Positions 18,448-20,464 of a stretch of DNA of 20,464 nucleotides are shown here, in pieces. The notes under the pieces are model-generated. The model made no database searches. It was not told where the DNA came from and saw only the letters and a list, made by a program, of their open reading frames with translations. Source of the DNA: Acidimicrobiaceae bacterium (GTDB lineage Bacteria > Actinomycetota > Acidimicrobiia > Acidimicrobiales > RAAP-2). The first letter of the stretch is position 1; the number at the start of each line of letters is the position of its first letter. The DNA lies in NCBI GenBank assembly GCA_003133075.1, contig PKZN01000098.1, positions 1 through 20,464 of the forward strand. Reading direction: 5' to 3'. Made by a program: the position numbers and the translations under genes.

Positions 18448-19614
18448 TCACGCAGTTGTAAAGAAGTTGCTCACCGCGTGAGCGAACCACTGCGCTGAGG
18501 GCTTTGGCGTGCGCACAAAGGTTGTTCGGTCGACCTCGATCAGACCAAAACGCGGACGATACCCGAAGGTCCATTCGAAGTTATCGAGCAGTGACCACTG
18601 GAAGTAACCCCGAACGTCGAGCCCGTCGTCGAGGAGCGCGCGCACCCCTCGAAGGGCCTCGTCTAAGTAGCGAATCCGTTGGGTGTCGTCGGCGGTGCCG
18701 ATGCCGTTTTCGGTGACGATGATCGGTGCGCCGGAGAGTTCGATGGCGCGACGCACCGTGTAGTAGACGCACTGCGGCCAGTAGAGGTAGCCCATGTCGG
18801 TGACTTCGCCGTCGGGTTCGGTCACGACACCATCGGGTCCGACGACGAGCTTCGTGTAGCACTGGACGCCGACGTAGTCCTCTCCTCGCAAGGACGTCAG
18901 ATACTTGTCCTCCATCTCCTCGCGGAAGGAACTGAGCTGGTCCTCGAACCCCGCAACCGCTTCGTACTCCTGCATCGACAGGGGTAGCCCCACGGGGTAG
19001 TCGCCCGGTCCGGCCTTGAGTTCATCGCGCATCGCCACGTGACACGCGCGCAGTGTCGCATTCACGGCAACGAAGCGGTCCCAACTCGTGACCTGGGGCG
19101 GGAAGAGTCCGATGAGGTAACCCATGATGGCGACGATGTTGGGTTCGTTGATGGTGCACGCGACGCCGATCAGGTCACCGAGGGCGGCCGCGACCACTCG
19201 TGCGTAGGCCGCCATCCATGACGCGATGTCGGGACTTTCGAACCCGCCCGCGTCGGCCACCCACAGTGGCAACGTGAAGTGGTGCAACGTCACAACGGGG
19301 GTGACTCCTCGAGTGTGACAGGCCTCGAGCACTCGACGGTAGTGCTCGAGGGCTTCGCGCGAGAAGACGCCGTGCTCGGGTTCGATGCGCGCCCACTCGA
19401 CCGAGAGTCGAAACGCGTTGAGGCCGAGTCCGGCCAAGATGTCGAGGTCCTCCTCGTAACGGTTCCACGAGTCGCACGCGTCGCCGCAGACTTCGACCGC
19501 GTGGGTACCTTCGCTACGTTCGTAGCGCCACCAGTCGCAGTTCGTGTTGCCGCCTTCGATCTGGTACGCGGACGTGGACGTGCCCCAGAGGAACGATGCG
19601 CTGCGTGTGCTCAT
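18448..19614 (-). CDS. GH1-family beta-glucosidase
   Basis: A glycoside hydrolase family 1 retaining beta-glycosidase, 388 residues, cytoplasmic (no signal peptide). It begins with FLWGTSTSAYQIEG, the family N-terminal signature. The acid/base is Glu157 in TINEPN and the nucleophile Glu302 in VTENG; other marks are LHHFTLPLWV, the SVEWARIEPE block, YFQWSLLDNFEW and GYRPRFGLIEVD at the aglycone end. It is about 50-60 residues shorter than the usual 440-450, mainly from shortened loops, and the catalytic set is complete. Start ATG 19614 has TAGGTT 6 nt upstream and no Shine-Dalgarno, in line with leaderless starts elsewhere here. It is divergent from the LysE gene and has no sugar transporter beside it. 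Confidence 0.93.
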   Translation of the reverse strand: MSTRSASFLWGTSTSAYQIEGGNTNCDWWRYERSEGTHAVEVCGDACDSWNRYEEDLDILAGLGLNAFRLSVEWARIEPEHGVFSREALEHYRRVLEACHTRGVTPVVTLHHFTLPLWVADAGGFESPDIASWMAAYARVVAAALGDLIGVACTINEPNIVAIMGYLIGLFPPQVTSWDRFVAVNATLRACHVAMRDELKAGPGDYPVGLPLSMQEYEAVAGFEDQLSSFREEMEDKYLTSLRGEDYVGVQCYTKLVVGPDGVVTEPDGEVTDMGYLYWPQCVYYTVRRAIELSGAPIIVTENGIGTADDTQRIRYLDEALRGVRALLDDGLDVRGYFQWSLLDNFEWTFGYRPRFGLIEVDRTTFVRTPKPSAQWFAHAVSNFFTTA

Positions 19615-19620
19615 CGCAAC

Positions 19621-19626
19621 AACCTA
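19621..19626 (-). promoter_or_regulatory. Candidate leaderless -10 box of the GH1 gene
   Basis: On the minus strand TAGGTT ends 6 nt before the ATG at 19614. It fits TANNNT and the spacing rule of this window, but no -35 is visible. Confidence 0.4.
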
Positions 19627-19695
19627 GAGCGACGACACTTCGCTCGCCCAGTTCATTCATCGTGGTCGAGGACCTCCGGTAACGTGGCTCGCACT

Positions 19696-19737
19696 ATGAG
19701 TACCCGTGGCGAAGAAGCGAGGGGTTCGCCATCGTGA
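19696..19737 (+). CDS. Possible 13-codon upstream ORF coupled to the LysE gene
   Basis: ATG at 19696 opens a 13-codon frame (MSTRGEEARGSPS) whose TGA overlaps the GTG start of the exporter gene as GTGA. A coupled overlap is how most gene pairs in this window are joined, so the frame may serve translation of the exporter. No Shine-Dalgarno is seen for it; TAACGT lies 10 nt upstream. It could equally be chance. Confidence 0.3.
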   Translation: MSTRGEEARGSPS

Positions 19738-20375
19738 TCGGGGGCGCGCGGCTCGTCACGTTTCTCGCGGCGTCGCTGCTCATCATCATGGTGCCGGGGC
19801 CGAGCGTGCTCTTCACACTGGCCCGCGGCGTGGCGTGGGGGCGTGCGGTCGCGGTGCTCACGGTGCTCGGTAACAGCCTGGGGACCTTAGTGCTCTCGGT
19901 TATCGTCGCGGTCGGTCTCGGGCCGCTGCTCGCGCACTCCAAGGTGCTTGGCGTCGTCTTGCAACTCGTCGGTGGGGTGTACTTGCTCTGGCTCGGCTAC
20001 GACGCGCTGCGTCATCGACGCGAACACGCCCGCGCCATGACCGAACGTGAAAGTCGTCGCCCCAATAACGTGAAAATCGTCCGACAGGGTTTCGTCGTTG
20101 GCGTGCTCAACCCAAAGGCGCTGGTCTTTTTCGCCGCGGTGTTCCCGCACTTCGTCGAACGATCGAAGGGCCACGTCACCGAACAGCTACTGGTCTTCGG
20201 AGTGATTTTCAGCGTGATGGCGTTCTGCAGTGACAGCACCTGGGGTCTCATCGCGGGCACCGCGCGGGAGTGGCTCGCGGATTCCCCCAATCGCCTGGTT
20301 GTGCTGCGCACCGTCGGGGCGAGCGTCATGATGACCCTGGGCGTCGTCATTGTCGCGGGGGCACTCCTGAGCTGA
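19734..20375 (+). CDS. LysE-family translocator
   Basis: A 213-residue inner-membrane exporter of the LysE/RhtB family, which exports amino acids or related small molecules. It shows the family PGPSVLFTLARGVAWG near the first helix (Pro21-Gly-Pro23), LVGGVYLLWLGYDALR at the end of helix three, a charged cytoplasmic loop at 93-113, then FVVGVLNPKALVFFAAVFPHFV, the second family hallmark, and two further helices. Five to six hydrophobic segments are visible. The start is GTG 19734, with GAGGGG about 9 nt upstream. Substrate cannot be deduced. It is divergent from the GH1 gene with 119 nt between them. Confidence 0.9.
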   Translation: MIGGARLVTFLAASLLIIMVPGPSVLFTLARGVAWGRAVAVLTVLGNSLGTLVLSVIVAVGLGPLLAHSKVLGVVLQLVGGVYLLWLGYDALRHRREHARAMTERESRRPNNVKIVRQGFVVGVLNPKALVFFAAVFPHFVERSKGHVTEQLLVFGVIFSVMAFCSDSTWGLIAGTAREWLADSPNRLVVLRTVGASVMMTLGVVIVAGALLS

Positions 20376-20388
20376 GGGGCGAGTGATC

Positions 20389-20432
20389 GCGAAGGAGCGA
20401 AGGATTCCTACACTGGCCTGTGCGAAGGAGCG
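20389..20432 (+). repeat. 11-bp direct repeat before the right-edge gene
   Basis: GCGAAGGAGCG occurs at 20389-20399 and again at 20422-20432, 33 bp apart. The second copy contains the ribosome-binding site of the next gene. A TACACT at 20409-20414 between them could be its -10 box. Confidence 0.4.
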
Positions 20433-20435
20433 GTA

Positions 20436-20464
20436 ATGAGCATGCACGGTGGTGGGGGCGGGGC
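20436..20464 (+). CDS. Start of a gene cut by the right edge
   Basis: ATG 20436 follows AAGGAG at good spacing, and the frame MSMHGGGGG is open to the end. Glycine-rich starts of this kind occur on actinobacterial ABC exporter half-transporters, but nine residues cannot establish that. Partial at its 3' end. Confidence 0.5.

Noticed and set aside
18436..18463. AGTTGTAAA occurring twice near the end of the GH1 gene
   Set aside because: The second copy is coding sequence of the GH1 C-terminus; two copies of 9 bases are not enough for a site.
1..20464. CRISPR arrays, insertion sequences, phage or toxin-antitoxin genes
   Set aside because: No regularly spaced repeats, transposase motifs or small toxin-antitoxin pairs were seen.

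Overview
The window is about 20.5 kb of high-GC DNA with dense, mostly minus-strand genes. MurT/GatD, a LytR-CpsA-Psr (LCP) protein, DUF4232 lipoprotein-like secreted proteins, an ECF42-type sigma factor with a DGPF protein, and frequent leaderless starts (a TANNNT box 6-7 nt before the start codon) point to an actinobacterium. An Acidimicrobiia-like lineage is my best guess from overall flavour, but nothing here proves it. There are no insertion sequences, phage genes or CRISPR arrays.

Layout. 1-1705 (+): murT (cut by the left edge) and gatD, peptidoglycan amidation. 1702-3140 (-): PlsC-type acyltransferase and a small membrane protein, one operon from a leaderless promoter. 3170-3243 (+): tRNA-Val(CAC). 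3485-4132 (+): DHFR/RibD_C-type reductase. 4481-7629 (+): a small exported protein followed by an 887-residue polypeptide that joins an ER/SipW-type signal peptidase, a DUF5305 region and an exported substrate-like domain. 7753-8325 (-): secreted DUF4232 protein. 8444-8976 (-): ArsR-family repressor and a 63-codon chimera of an SRPBCC start and a DHFR-like end, behind a promoter carrying two identical-type palindromes. 9225-10828 (-): DGPF/YCII protein and ECF42 sigma factor with its expected autoregulated promoter. 11165-11539 (+): VOC protein. 11693-12298 (-): secreted helical protein made of two tandem repeats. 12557-13390 (-): short-chain dehydrogenase. 13541-15250 (-): LCP protein. 15300-17658 (-): YtrA-type GntR regulator, ABC ATPase and permease, each overlapping the next by 4 nt. 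17722-18327 (-): second DUF4232 protein. 18448-19614 (-): GH1 beta-glucosidase. 19734-20375 (+): LysE-type exporter. 20436-end (+): start of another gene.

How it fits together. Much of the window concerns the cell envelope: peptidoglycan amidation (murT-gatD), phospholipid acylation (plsC), wall polymer ligation (LCP), and several exported proteins. The most unusual element is the signal peptidase fusion: it appears to carry protease, accessory ectodomain and its own cleavable substrate in one chain with a coherent membrane topology, next to a free-standing small substrate sharing the same cleavage-region motif. The regulatory DNA is unusually readable: an ArsR twin operator, an ECF42 promoter, a GntR palindrome on an extended -10, and at least four convincing leaderless promoters.
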